Source: Hymenobacter cyanobacteriorum (lineage in GTDB: Bacteria > Bacteroidota > Bacteroidia > Cytophagales > Hymenobacteraceae). From it: a DNA stretch of 64,000 bases. The position numbers and the translations under genes are program-made. The notes under the pieces were generated by a model that had not been told where the DNA came from, made no database searches, and saw only the letters and a program-made list of their open reading frames with translations. The stretch covers positions 248,001 to 312,000 of the forward strand of contig NZ_JALBGC010000003.1 in assembly GCF_022631375.1 (NCBI RefSeq), given 5' to 3'. Positions 1 through 7,964 of the stretch are shown piece by piece (position 1 is the first letter of the stretch; each line of letters opens with the position of its first letter).

Positions 1-1
1 T

Positions 2-931
2 AGTTGGTACTGGACCTTCGGCGACGGCACTTCCAGCACCCAGCAGCATCCGTTGCATACCTATGCGCAGCCCGGAACCTATAGCGTCGCGTTGCGGGTC
101 ACCAATCAAACCGGGGCCGCAACGGTTGCCCGCGCCAGCTATATTACCATAGCTTCGCTGAACCAAGCCCCGGTGCCCACCACCTGCCTGCCCATCACCG
201 GCCCGAATGCGGCGCTGTACTTTAGCCCGGTAAGCACGCTGGAGCTGGGCCCGTGGATTTACAACAACCCGGGGTTGCGCGATGGCTACCGCGACGAAAC
301 CTGCGCCGCGGCCCCAATTGCCTGGGATGCCGGCCGCACCGTGCCCGTCACGTTTCGCCAGCCGAGCCAGTTCCAGAACGTTTCCTCGCCCCGGCTGTGC
401 CGGCTGTGGCTGGATGCCAACGACGATGGCATGCTCGACGACAGCGAAAAAATATTGCAGTACACCATTTCCGGCTATGTCTCGGTTTGGAACACCACCC
501 TTACGGTGCCAACGGGAACCATACGCAACCGCCCGCTGCGGCTCCGGATGACGTATTTTGGCTACGACGGGTATTCTCCCTACGACACGCGTGCCTGTGT
601 GCGCAATGAGGACTACGGTCAATCGCGCGACTTCACCGTAGTGGTGGCGGGTACCGCGACGGCCGTGACCGGGCCGCCCGTAGCGGGCAAGGGCTGGAGC
701 CTGTTTCCCAACCCGGTTTTGGCGCACCAGCTGACGGTGCTGACGGCCCCAGGCACTGGCCAGAGCTATTTGCTGCAATTGTGGGATGCATCGGGCCGAC
801 TGGTGGCTACGTTGCCGGGTACGGCCAATAGCCACGGCGAAGCCTCCCTGACGCTGCCTGATTTGCCCGCCGGATTGTATTTGGCGCGCATAGCTGGCCA
901 GGCCGCCGGCCAACGCATCGAGATTCGTTGA
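2..931 (+). CDS. T9SS-exported PKD/GEVED-domain protein, 5' truncated by window
   Basis: The reading frame is open from the first bases, so the N-terminus lies outside the window; 309 residues are visible. The fragment starts in a PKD domain (WTFGDGTS followed by a HTYAQPGTYSV-like strand). The middle, about residues 85-215, resembles a GEVED domain, with an acidic LWLDANDDGMLDD stretch. The last 75 residues start near GWSLFPNPV and end in a GLYLARI-type strand, which is the type A C-terminal sorting domain recognised by the type IX secretion system. It is therefore predicted to be secreted and anchored on the cell surface, probably as an adhesin or degradative enzyme whose catalytic part is missing here. 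The domains are clear; the overall function is unknown. Confidence 0.85.
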   Translation, partial: SWYWTFGDGTSSTQQHPLHTYAQPGTYSVALRVTNQTGAATVARASYITIASLNQAPVPTTCLPITGPNAALYFSPVSTLELGPWIYNNPGLRDGYRDETCAAAPIAWDAGRTVPVTFRQPSQFQNVSSPRLCRLWLDANDDGMLDDSEKILQYTISGYVSVWNTTLTVPTGTIRNRPLRLRMTYFGYDGYSPYDTRACVRNEDYGQSRDFTVVVAGTATAVTGPPVAGKGWSLFPNPVLAHQLTVLTAPGTGQSYLLQLWDASGRLVATLPGTANSHGEASLTLPDLPAGLYLARIAGQAAGQRIEIR

Positions 932-990
932 ATCCAGCCAGTCTCCGCTGCAAGCACGTTTTCACTTTAGTCAGATAAGCGCTGTACTTC

Positions 991-1596
991 ATGCCGCCCC
1001 GCCGCAAGCCCACCCCTGCCCCGCGCAAGCCCACCTACTTCCCCGATGAAAACGTGGCCGAGCGCTGGGATGCCCGGCACCTGTTGGGCCACACCGAATT
1101 TGATGAATTTCGCTTCGTGGGCTGCGATTTCGGCGGAGCCGACCTGCGCCGCCTGCGCTTCACCGATTGCCGGTTCGAGCACTGCAACCTGACGACGGCC
1201 CAGCTGGCGGGCACGGCCTTCCAGAACGTGGCCTTTGACGACTGCAAGCTGATGGGCCTGCAGTTTGGGGCCTGCCGCGACATGCTGTTTGGCGTGCATT
1301 TCGACCAGTGCCAGCTGCGTTACGCCTCGTTTGCGGGGCGGGCCATGCCGGGCACGCGCTTCGTGGGCTGCCAGCTGGAGGATGCCGACTTTGCCGATGC
1401 CGACCTGAGCAACGCTGCGTTTGAAGATTGCGCGCTGGGCGGGGCCGTATTCCAGAACACCAAATTGGCCGGGGCCGACTTCCGCACCGCCACCGGCTTC
1501 ATCATCGACCCCGAGCGCAACCCGCTGGCCGGCGCGCACTTCACGCTGGCCGGCCTGCTGGGCGTGGTGGCGCGCTACAACCTGGTAGTGGAGTAG
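991..1596 (+). CDS. Pentapeptide-repeat protein (Qnr/McbG-like layout)
   Basis: This 201-residue protein consists mostly of A(D/N)LxF-type pentapeptide repeats (for example GADLRRLRF, DADFADADL, GADF), which fold into a right-handed beta-helix. A short region without repeats near residue 100 splits the helix in two, and the tail has an IDPERNPLAGAHF segment like the C-terminus of Qnr/McbG proteins. Qnr-type proteins protect DNA gyrase from quinolones or toxins, but many pentapeptide proteins have other or unknown roles, so gyrase protection is only an inference. ATG start at 991. It stands alone, 60 bp after the T9SS gene. Confidence 0.8.
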   Translation: MPPRRKPTPAPRKPTYFPDENVAERWDARHLLGHTEFDEFRFVGCDFGGADLRRLRFTDCRFEHCNLTTAQLAGTAFQNVAFDDCKLMGLQFGACRDMLFGVHFDQCQLRYASFAGRAMPGTRFVGCQLEDADFADADLSNAAFEDCALGGAVFQNTKLAGADFRTATGFIIDPERNPLAGAHFTLAGLLGVVARYNLVVE

Positions 1597-1794
1597 CCGG
1601 CGGCGGCGGCCTGATTTCAACAAAGGCAGCCAGATTCGCGGGCCGGTGTAGATTGCGGGTGAATTCCCATCGATGGCCGAAAGCGGCTGCCCCGCGCGCG
1701 GGCGGCCTACCTATCTTCGGCCGTATGCCAGGGCCCGGCCCGGGCGGTAGTGCCGCCCCCGCCGGGTTTTCGTTCACCTCGCCAACTATATCCG

Positions 1795-2835
1795 ATGGCT
1801 AACCGCCGCGCTTCCATTACCGACCTGGCCAAAACGCTGGGCTTGTCGCCGTCCACCATTTCCCGCGCCCTCAGCGACCACGCCGACGTGAGCGAGGCCA
1901 CCAAAGCCCGCGTGCGCCAGCTGGCCGAGGAGATGCACTACCAGCCCAACCAGCTGGCCGCCGCCCTGCGTCGGGGCCGCAGCAACACGCTGGGCGTGCT
2001 GGTGCCGCACATCACGGGCCACTTTTTCCCGCTGGTGGTCAATGGCATTGCCACCGAAGCCGCCAAGCTGGGCTTCAACGTGATGATTTGCCAGTCGAAC
2101 GAAGACGCCCGGCAGGAGCAGAAGAACATCGACCTATTGATGAACTCGCAGGTGGAAGGCATTCTCGTTTCGCTGGCCAACACCACGCAAAGCTTCGGGC
2201 ACTTCGAGGCCGTGCGCCAGCAAAACATTCCGCTGGTGTTTTTCGACCGCATGGTGGAGGATTTTGAGGGCAGCAACGTGAGCGCCGTGGTGATTGACGA
2301 CTACCAGGGCGCCTACCAGGTGGTGACGCACCTCATCGAGCAGGGCTGCACCCGCATTGCCCACTTCACCGGCCCACTGCACCTGAGCATCCACAAAAAC
2401 CGCCACCAGGGCTACCTCGATGCCCTCGTCGCCCACGGCCTGCCCATCGCCCCCGAGCTGACCGTGCACTGCGAGATGAACCAGAAGGGCGGCCAGACCG
2501 CCATGCGCCAGCTACTGCGCTTGCCCGCCGCCCAGCGCCCCGACGGCGTGTTCTCGAGCAACGACCTGGCCGCCGTGGGCGCCCTGCAAGCCGTGAAGGC
2601 CCACCGCCTGCGCGTGCCCAAAGACGTGGCCATCGTGGGCTTCAGCAACGAAGTCTTTACCGCCCTCACCGAGCCCATGCTCAGCAGCGTGGACCAACGC
2701 TGCGAGCAAATGGGCAAAACCGCGGTGCAGCTGCTGCAGAAGATGCTGAAAAGCGGCCCCAACCGCGTGGGCCCGCCCAAGCCCATCGTGCTCAAGCCCA
2801 AGCTGCTGGTGCGCGAGTCGTCGCAGCGGCGGTAG
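1795..2835 (+). CDS. LacI-family transcriptional regulator
   Basis: The protein has 346 residues. An N-terminal LacI helix-turn-helix (residues about 6-26, ITDLAKTLGLSPSTISRALS) and hinge helix (YQPNQLAAALRRG) are followed by a periplasmic-binding-protein-like effector domain (GVLVPHITGHFF, DGVFSSNDLAAVGAL, VAIVGFSNE). ATG 1795 is chosen because it places the DNA-binding domain directly at the N-terminus; an in-frame GTG/TTG-type extension to 1750 would add an unrelated proline-rich stretch. A TATCTTCG box at 1712-1719 may be the -7 promoter element. No sugar-use genes are adjacent, so the effector and targets cannot be deduced. Confidence 0.9.
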   Translation: MANRRASITDLAKTLGLSPSTISRALSDHADVSEATKARVRQLAEEMHYQPNQLAAALRRGRSNTLGVLVPHITGHFFPLVVNGIATEAAKLGFNVMICQSNEDARQEQKNIDLLMNSQVEGILVSLANTTQSFGHFEAVRQQNIPLVFFDRMVEDFEGSNVSAVVIDDYQGAYQVVTHLIEQGCTRIAHFTGPLHLSIHKNRHQGYLDALVAHGLPIAPELTVHCEMNQKGGQTAMRQLLRLPAAQRPDGVFSSNDLAAVGALQAVKAHRLRVPKDVAIVGFSNEVFTALTEPMLSSVDQRCEQMGKTAVQLLQKMLKSGPNRVGPPKPIVLKPKLLVRESSQRR

Positions 2836-2854
2836 CTGAATGACGAATAAAGCT

Positions 2855-2955
2855 CGTCATGCTGAGCGCAGCCGAAGCATCTCTACTGCAGAAGTAAACC
2901 ATTCGATTGGATTGCGTTGCGCAGTAGAGATGCTTCGGCTGCGCTCAGCATGGCG
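2855..2955. repeat. Long inverted repeat, GTCATGCTGAGC family
   Basis: The 35 bp arms (2855-2889 and 2921-2955) are almost perfect reverse complements around a 31 bp loop. The arm core is GTCATGCTGAGCGCAGCCGA. The arms are nearly identical to those of the element at 62092-62190. It lies between the LacI gene and the MFS gene, and there is no T-run beside the stem. Confidence 0.9.
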
Positions 2956-3043
2956 TTCTCTTTGGCCCTTCTTCAGCCAAAAGCCGTAAGCAGCCATTTG
3001 CATCGCTGAGTTGTTATAACAAGCGAAACCCTGCCGCTGCCCG

Positions 3044-4699
3044 ATGCCCGAAGCCACTACTGCCCCGCCCGCCCCCAAAGTCACCCTCTGGACGCCTTTT
3101 GCCTACTCCGTTTTCCGGGCCATCTGGATTGCGGGCATGGTTTCCAACGTGGGCACCTGGATGCAGAACGTAGCCGGCGTTTGGCTCGTGACCACCCTCA
3201 CCACCTCGGCCCTGCTCGTGGCCCTGATGCAGACGGCCACCTCGCTGCCCGCCTTTTTGCTGAGCATGCCGGCCGGGGCCATGGCCGATTTGGTGGACCG
3301 CCGCCGGCTGCTGCTGTTCACGCAGGGCTTCATGTCGGTGGTGGCGCTGGGGCTGGGCGCGCTCACGCTGGCCAACGGCATTTCGGCCTATGGCGTGCTA
3401 GGCTTCACGTTTCTGCTGGGCATGGGCGCGGCCCTGAACGCGCCCATCTGGCAAAGCATTGCCACCGAGCTGGTGCCGCGCCAAGCGTTGCCCTCGGCCA
3501 TCACGCTGAACGGCGTGAGCAACAACATTGCGCGGGCCATCGGGCCGGCCATCGGCGGGGCTATCATTGCCTACTATTCGGCCGGCTGGGTATTTGTGCT
3601 GAACGGGGTATCGTTTCTGGGCACCTGGGCGGTGGTGTATTTCTGGAAGCGCCAGCCCACGGTAACCAACGGGCCGGCCGAAAACTTCATTGGCGCGCTG
3701 CGGGCGGGGCTGCGCTACGTGCAGTATTCGCCAGCCATTTATGGGGTGCTGGTGCGCACGTTCGCGTTTGCGTTTGGGGCGGCGGCCATGTGGGGACTGG
3801 TGTCGGTGGTGGTGGCGCGGCGGCTGCACCTGAGCTCGGGCCACTACGGCGTGATGCTCTCGTGGCTGGGCGCGGGCGCCGTGACCGGGGCCGTGCTCAT
3901 GGGCCGGGCCGGCTCGCGCCTCACCTTCAACCAGCGGGTGCTGCTGGGCGTGCTGGCCTTCGTGGGCACCAATACAGCCCTGGCCCTGGTGAACCAGATT
4001 TATGTGCTCTACGCCGTCATGTTTTTGTCGGGCATTGCCTGGCTGATGGTGATGACCAGCTTCAGCACCACCGTGCAACTGAGCGTACCCAAGTGGGTGC
4101 AGGCCCGCGTGATAAGCGTGTACATGCTGGTGTTCCAGGCCGGCTTGTCGGTGGGCAGCCTGGTGTGGGGCGAACTGGCCGACCACCTCTCGCTGCAAAC
4201 CGCGCTGTTGGCCGCGGCCGGCTGGATGCTGGCCAGCACCCTGCTGGCGTTCCCCTTCCCCATGCGCTCGGCCGAGGGCCTGAACCTCGACCCCGCCGAG
4301 CACTGGCCCGACCCGACCACCGAAAGCCCCATCGACCCCGACGACGGCCCCGTGCTCGTGATGATTGAATACCAGGTAGCGCCCGCCGACTGGGCCGCCT
4401 TCCACCAAGCCGCCGAGCAGCTCACGCGCCTGCGGCTGCGCGACGGCGCCCTGCGCGCCGGCGTGTTTGCCGATGTGGCCGTGCCCACGCGCATCAGCGA
4501 GTTTTTTTACGTGGCCACCTGGGGCGAGCACCAGCGCCAGCACCACCGCTTCACCCGCGAAGACCAGGTGGTGGAAGGCCGCGTGCGCCGGTTTCACCGG
4601 GGGCCGGAGGAGCCGCGCGTGACGCACTTCCTGGCTTTCCCGAATACTTCGAACGTGGAAGTCGCCACGCCCATCCCGACGCTGGAAAGCCAGCGCTAG
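3044..4699 (+). CDS. MFS transporter, DUF894/MFS_3 type with C-terminal monooxygenase-like domain
   Basis: The protein has 551 residues. Residues about 20-410 form a 12-helix major facilitator permease with the loop-2/3 motif DLVDRRR and an early GTWMQNVAGVWLV helix typical of the enterobactin-exporter-like MFS_3 group. After an acidic linker, residues about 435-535 (VLVMIEYQVAPADWAAF to VTHFLAFP) resemble the antibiotic-biosynthesis-monooxygenase-like tail found in many MFS_3/DUF894 proteins. It is predicted to be an inner-membrane exporter of unknown substrate. Start ATG 3044. The stop overlaps the convergent DUF433 gene by 4 bp. Confidence 0.88.
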   Translation: MPEATTAPPAPKVTLWTPFAYSVFRAIWIAGMVSNVGTWMQNVAGVWLVTTLTTSALLVALMQTATSLPAFLLSMPAGAMADLVDRRRLLLFTQGFMSVVALGLGALTLANGISAYGVLGFTFLLGMGAALNAPIWQSIATELVPRQALPSAITLNGVSNNIARAIGPAIGGAIIAYYSAGWVFVLNGVSFLGTWAVVYFWKRQPTVTNGPAENFIGALRAGLRYVQYSPAIYGVLVRTFAFAFGAAAMWGLVSVVVARRLHLSSGHYGVMLSWLGAGAVTGAVLMGRAGSRLTFNQRVLLGVLAFVGTNTALALVNQIYVLYAVMFLSGIAWLMVMTSFSTTVQLSVPKWVQARVISVYMLVFQAGLSVGSLVWGELADHLSLQTALLAAAGWMLASTLLAFPFPMRSAEGLNLDPAEHWPDPTTESPIDPDDGPVLVMIEYQVAPADWAAFHQAAEQLTRLRLRDGALRAGVFADVAVPTRISEFFYVATWGEHQRQHHRFTREDQVVEGRVRRFHRGPEEPRVTHFLAFPNTSNVEVATPIPTLESQR

Positions 4700-5055
4700 C
4701 CGGCTTGCACGACGGGCTGCCCGCTCATGGCGCGCCGCTCCCACAGCTGCTTCAGAAACTCCTGCTCGGCCAGCCACTGGCTCTGGCGGCTCAGCAGCCA
4801 GGCTTCCGAATTCTGGTCGGGCGCGGCGGGCTGGGTGCGGGCCAGCGGTTTCAGGCGCTGGGCAGCGAAGGCCAGGCAAGCACGAAAATCTTCGGGCTCC
4901 AGCCCGGGGTGCGCGGTTATAATTTCAGATTCCGGCCGGCCAGTCGCCAGCCATTCAAGCACTTGCCATACCGGTACGCGCAGGCCGCGCACGGTCGGTT
5001 GCCCGTCGCAGATGGCGGGATGAACGGTAATACGTGAGGAGCCCGGCATATTCAT
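4696..5055 (-). CDS. DUF433 (VapB-like antitoxin family) protein, orphan
   Basis: The protein has 119 residues. Residues about 8-70 match the DUF433 pattern: ITVHPAICDGQPTVRGLRVPV, then a helix-turn-helix-like segment ending FRACLAFAAQRL. The roughly 45-residue tail is helical and charged. DUF433 proteins usually act as antitoxins beside a DUF5615/PIN-like toxin, but here the gene overlaps the end of the convergent MFS gene and no toxin partner is next to it. ATG 5055 and an in-frame ATG at 5049 are both possible starts. The family call is firm; the role of a solitary copy is unclear. Confidence 0.78.
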   Translation of the reverse strand: MNMPGSSRITVHPAICDGQPTVRGLRVPVWQVLEWLATGRPESEIITAHPGLEPEDFRACLAFAAQRLKPLARTQPAAPDQNSEAWLLSRQSQWLAEQEFLKQLWERRAMSGQPVVQAG

Positions 5056-5120
5056 TCATCCAAAATACGGGTTGCTGATGACATTTGCAACTTCTGCCTT
5101 ACAAAGCCTGAGCATCCTGG

Positions 5121-5216
5121 AACGTCCTGCTGAGCGAAGTCGAAGCATCGCTACCGCGCAAGTAACTTGATTTACTGTTGCGGTAGCGATGCTTCGACTT
5201 CGCTCAGCAGGACGTT
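5121..5216. repeat. Long inverted repeat, GTCCTGCTGAGCGAAG variant
   Basis: The 37 bp arms at 5121-5157 and 5180-5216 are reverse complements with a 22 bp loop. The core reads GTCCTGCTGAGCGAAGTCGA, a variant of the family at 2855 in which both arms carry the same changes. It lies between the divergently transcribed DUF433 gene and the end of the HAD gene. Confidence 0.9.
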
Positions 5217-5265
5217 CTTTCTAATTGCCCAAACACTCTCCAAAGGCAACCGGAATCCAGAGCCG

Positions 5266-5904
5266 CTACAGCAACTGCCGCAGGTCGGCGGGCTGGTCAA
5301 TTCGCTCGGGCGCTTCGTCGTGGCTAAGCTGGCCGAAGCCGTAGGTAGCGAAGATGAACGGCACGCCGGCTTTTTGGCTGGCCTCCAGGTCGCCCAGCGT
5401 ATCGCCCACGTACACGGGCGCTTGCAGGGCATACTGCGCCACTACCTCGCGGATATTCTCCGACTTGGGCAGCAATTTGGTACCGAAGCACTGATGGCCT
5501 TCGAAGTAATGACCCAGCTGGCTGTGCTTGAAAAACGCCTCTACGTAGCCCAACTGGCAGTTGCTGACGATGAACAGCCGGTAGCCCTGCGCTTTCAGGT
5601 AGGCCAGCGTGGGTTCGAGGCCGGGATAGGGCGCGCCGCCGTGCTGCTCGGCGGCCGTTAGCTCCTGGCGGGCGCAGAGGGCGCGGTATTCGTCGAGCTT
5701 GTCGGCGGGTAGGGTCGGGAACAGGCGCTCGTACACCACGGTATAGGGCTGGCCGGTCACGGCCTGCACCTGGGCCAGCGTCACATTGTGGTCGATGTAG
5801 TCGACGCTTTCAACGGCAGCCTGAAAGGCTTTGGTAATACTCGCCGAGGCATCCCAAAGGGTGCCGTCGAGGTCAAAAATTACGCTGTCAAAACGGGTAG
5901 GCAT
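5266..5904 (-). CDS. HAD-superfamily hydrolase (phosphoglycolate-phosphatase-like)
   Basis: The 212-residue protein has the HAD nucleophile motif FDLDGTLWD near the N-terminus (DxDxT, with the first Asp as nucleophile), motif II in IVSNCQLGY, a lysine in the GTKLLPKSEN region and motif IV in YVGDTLGDLEASQ. The helical cap between motifs I and II is of the PGP/beta-PGM type. It is predicted to be a cytosolic phosphatase acting on a small phosphorylated metabolite; the substrate is not deducible. ATG 5904 is preferred over the upstream in-frame TTG at 5910 because it starts just before the first strand. Confidence 0.88.
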   Translation of the reverse strand: MPTRFDSVIFDLDGTLWDASASITKAFQAAVESVDYIDHNVTLAQVQAVTGQPYTVVYERLFPTLPADKLDEYRALCARQELTAAEQHGGAPYPGLEPTLAYLKAQGYRLFIVSNCQLGYVEAFFKHSQLGHYFEGHQCFGTKLLPKSENIREVVAQYALQAPVYVGDTLGDLEASQKAGVPFIFATYGFGQLSHDEAPERIDQPADLRQLL

Positions 5905-6025
5905 CAGCAATGAGAATGGGTTGGGCGCAATGAGCTCGCCCGGTACCTAACCGCCAGATGCGCCCCGGGGTTGCGCACATCTGATGGCGAAGGCAGCACG
6001 CCCGGTTCTGTGTGTTGACTGGAAC

Positions 6026-6059
6026 GGGGTAGAGCCGCCAACTATTGCATCTCTACCCC
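6026..6059. other. Hairpin downstream of the lipid operon
   Basis: GGGGTAGAG at 6026-6034 pairs with CTCTACCCC at 6051-6059. It lies just after the last gene of the minus-strand lipid operon. There is no clear T-run on either side, so it may be a weak terminator or an mRNA 3'-end stabiliser. Confidence 0.4.
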
Positions 6060-6074
6060 ATCCCTGCTGAGCCT

Positions 6075-6506
6075 CTAGTGCAGCTTAATCGCACTGTATA
6101 CTACCCCGGCCACCATGGCCAGTGCCTGCGCTCCGACAGCGGCGGCCTGCTGCCGCACCAGCTGCCGCGCCCCCCGCCAGCGGCTGCTCATGGGCCGGAC
6201 GTCGGCCGAGAGCGGGCGGCCCAGAAATTCGGCCAGCGCCTCATCAAAGGCCTTTTCCTTCCCGGGCTGCTTGAGTAGCAGCGCGAAAAATTCGGCATCG
6301 AGCGCCACGCGCCAGGCCAGGTATTTTTCGAGCAGGCCCAGCAACACCGCGCCGCCCAAAATCAATACTTCCAGCCCGGCACCAGCCCGCGCGGCCAGCA
6401 CCAGCGCAGCCAGCAGCAGCATCGACGAGCCGTGGTCGAGTACCCGGCCCGCTTTCAGAAAGCCCACCAGCACGCGCAGCCGGACCGTATTTTCAGGGTT
6501 TGCCAT
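6075..6506 (-). CDS. Hypothetical membrane protein, last gene of lipid operon
   Basis: The protein has 143 residues. One hydrophobic stretch (about residues 24-60, SSMLLLAALVLAARAGAG and following) and a hydrophobic C-terminus suggest two or three membrane segments; the centre is polar and helical (FFALLLKQPGKEKAFDEALA). ATG 6506 lies 10 bp after the stop of the phosphatase gene, which indicates cotranscription. An upstream extension to 6584 would run into the phosphatase gene and is rejected. I do not recognise the family; its position suggests an accessory membrane role in the same lipid pathway. Confidence 0.72.
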   Translation of the reverse strand: MANPENTVRLRVLVGFLKAGRVLDHGSSMLLLAALVLAARAGAGLEVLILGGAVLLGLLEKYLAWRVALDAEFFALLLKQPGKEKAFDEALAEFLGRPLSADVRPMSSRWRGARQLVRQQAAAVGAQALAMVAGVVYSAIKLH

Positions 6507-6516
6507 GCCGATAACA

Positions 6517-7935
6517 TCAATTAGCCAACACCGGCTGCGGGCACCAGACCGCCCCATAAGCAGCCAGCGCCGCGCAGTGCCCACCCGACAGCACCACCTG
6601 CGGCCTCGCGGCCCGCACCTGTGCCACGGCGGCTTCGGGCGTGGCGGCGAGGCCGCGGTGCAGCAGCCAGGCCGCCACCACCACGGCCGCCCGCGAGTAG
6701 CCCAAGGCGCAGTGCACCAGCACCGGCCTGGCTGGCCACAGCGCGTCGAGGGCGGCCACGGCCTGCGCCAGCTCGGCCGGCGTGGGCACCACCAAATCCA
6801 GCAACGGCACGCTGCGGTAGGGCCGGTGGCGAGCGGCAGCGGGCCGGTTGAACTCAGCCGTGAGGTCGAGGATAGCGGCGGCGGGGAGGTGGCGGCGGTC
6901 GGCGCGGCCGGGCGCGCGGCCCAGCCAGAGGCCGGGCACGACTTCGGCGGCCGGCGCTTCGCGGCGCGTGAACCAGCGCGACGACAACCAGGCCCCCACG
7001 CGGTAGGGCAGCAACAGCCAGCCCGCAGCCCAGCTCAGCTGCCCACCTTGTTTCTGAAATATGGACACCCCGAAGCGGCTATACGCCAGGCCTACCAGCA
7101 GCAACGCCGCGCCCGGCCACAGCAGCAGCCACGCCCAGCCGCCTAGCGCGGCGGCCAGCCCGAGGCAGCACGCGGCCCCTAGCAGGTAGGTGGCCGCCAA
7201 GTGGTGCCGCCGGGGTGCATTGGCCGGAGCGGGGGCGGGTTGCCAGCTATGTGGCACATCGGGCAGCAGGTACACCACCACCACGGCCACGGCCGCGCCG
7301 GCCACCCCATCAATGAAATGGTGCTGGAAGGTGGTGAACACCGACACTGCAATCAGGCTGAACCAGCCGTGCATCACCCAGCGGGCTGCGCCACGCAGGT
7401 GGCGCGCAAATACCAGCCACACCAATATTACTAAGCTGATGTGCAGCGACGGGGCCTGGTTGTAGGGCTTGTCGAACCCCATCAATACCTCGAACAGCGC
7501 CCCGCTGAAGCCACTGGTAGCCGGCCGCACAAAGCTGAACTGCAGCGGAAACAACAGAAACCCCGCCACCGAAATAATGCTGGCCGCCAGCAGCCGCCGG
7601 GCGTGCGTATCGAGCTCGGCCCGCGTGGCGCACAGCAGCAGCGAGCCGGCGTAGAACGCATCGAGCGACATGTAGGGCACAATGGTCCAGGGCACGAACG
7701 GGATGTGGCGCTCCCAGCCAAACACCACCGCGCCCACGTGCGGCAGCCGGCCCGTCCACCAGTTAGCGAAGCCGTAGGACAGGAAAAAGAACGGCCCCAG
7801 CACCGCCAGCCAGCCCACCGCCCGCCACCACGGCCGGCGCACCGCAGTGCCCGGCACCAGTGCAGCCGGCCGGGCCAGCAGCACGGCCAGGCGAGTATCC
7901 GAGAGCGCAACGAAGAGGCGAATAAGGAGCGACAT
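6517..7935 (-). CDS. PAP2 / dual-specificity phosphatase fusion (YnbD-like)
   Basis: The protein has 472 residues and two domains. Residues about 25-290 form a polytopic PAP2-type phosphatase/transferase with the signatures PSLHIS and FQHHFIDGVAG. Residues about 320-470 form a dual-specificity/tyrosine phosphatase domain with the CX5R loop HCALGYSRA (Cys about 409, Arg about 415). The same two-domain order occurs in E. coli YnbD (family knowledge). Likely reaction: dephosphorylation of a lipid phosphate intermediate at the inner membrane; PTPMT1, a related phosphatase, acts on phosphatidylglycerol phosphate. ATG 7935 is chosen because the upstream extension runs into the preceding gene; the intergenic gap is 29 bp. 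Confidence 0.88.
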   Translation of the reverse strand: MSLLIRLFVALSDTRLAVLLARPAALVPGTAVRRPWWRAVGWLAVLGPFFFLSYGFANWWTGRLPHVGAVVFGWERHIPFVPWTIVPYMSLDAFYAGSLLLCATRAELDTHARRLLAASIISVAGFLLFPLQFSFVRPATSGFSGALFEVLMGFDKPYNQAPSLHISLVILVWLVFARHLRGAARWVMHGWFSLIAVSVFTTFQHHFIDGVAGAAVAVVVVYLLPDVPHSWQPAPAPANAPRRHHLAATYLLGAACCLGLAAALGGWAWLLLWPGAALLLVGLAYSRFGVSIFQKQGGQLSWAAGWLLLPYRVGAWLSSRWFTRREAPAAEVVPGLWLGRAPGRADRRHLPAAAILDLTAEFNRPAAARHRPYRSVPLLDLVVPTPAELAQAVAALDALWPARPVLVHCALGYSRAAVVVAAWLLHRGLAATPEAAVAQVRAARPQVVLSGGHCAALAAYGAVWCPQPVLAN

Positions 7936-7964
7936 GAGGAAGCGTTTGGATGCTGAGCCGACGG

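Noticed and set aside
3398..4879. 493-codon minus-strand open frame
   Set aside because: Antisense to the MFS gene, Arg/His/Gly-rich composition typical of shadow frames in GC-rich DNA.
2855..5216. Possible CRISPR-like or transposon-end interpretation of the repeated palindromes
   Set aside because: Copies are dispersed singly, not arrayed, and no transposase or target-site duplication is evident near any of them.
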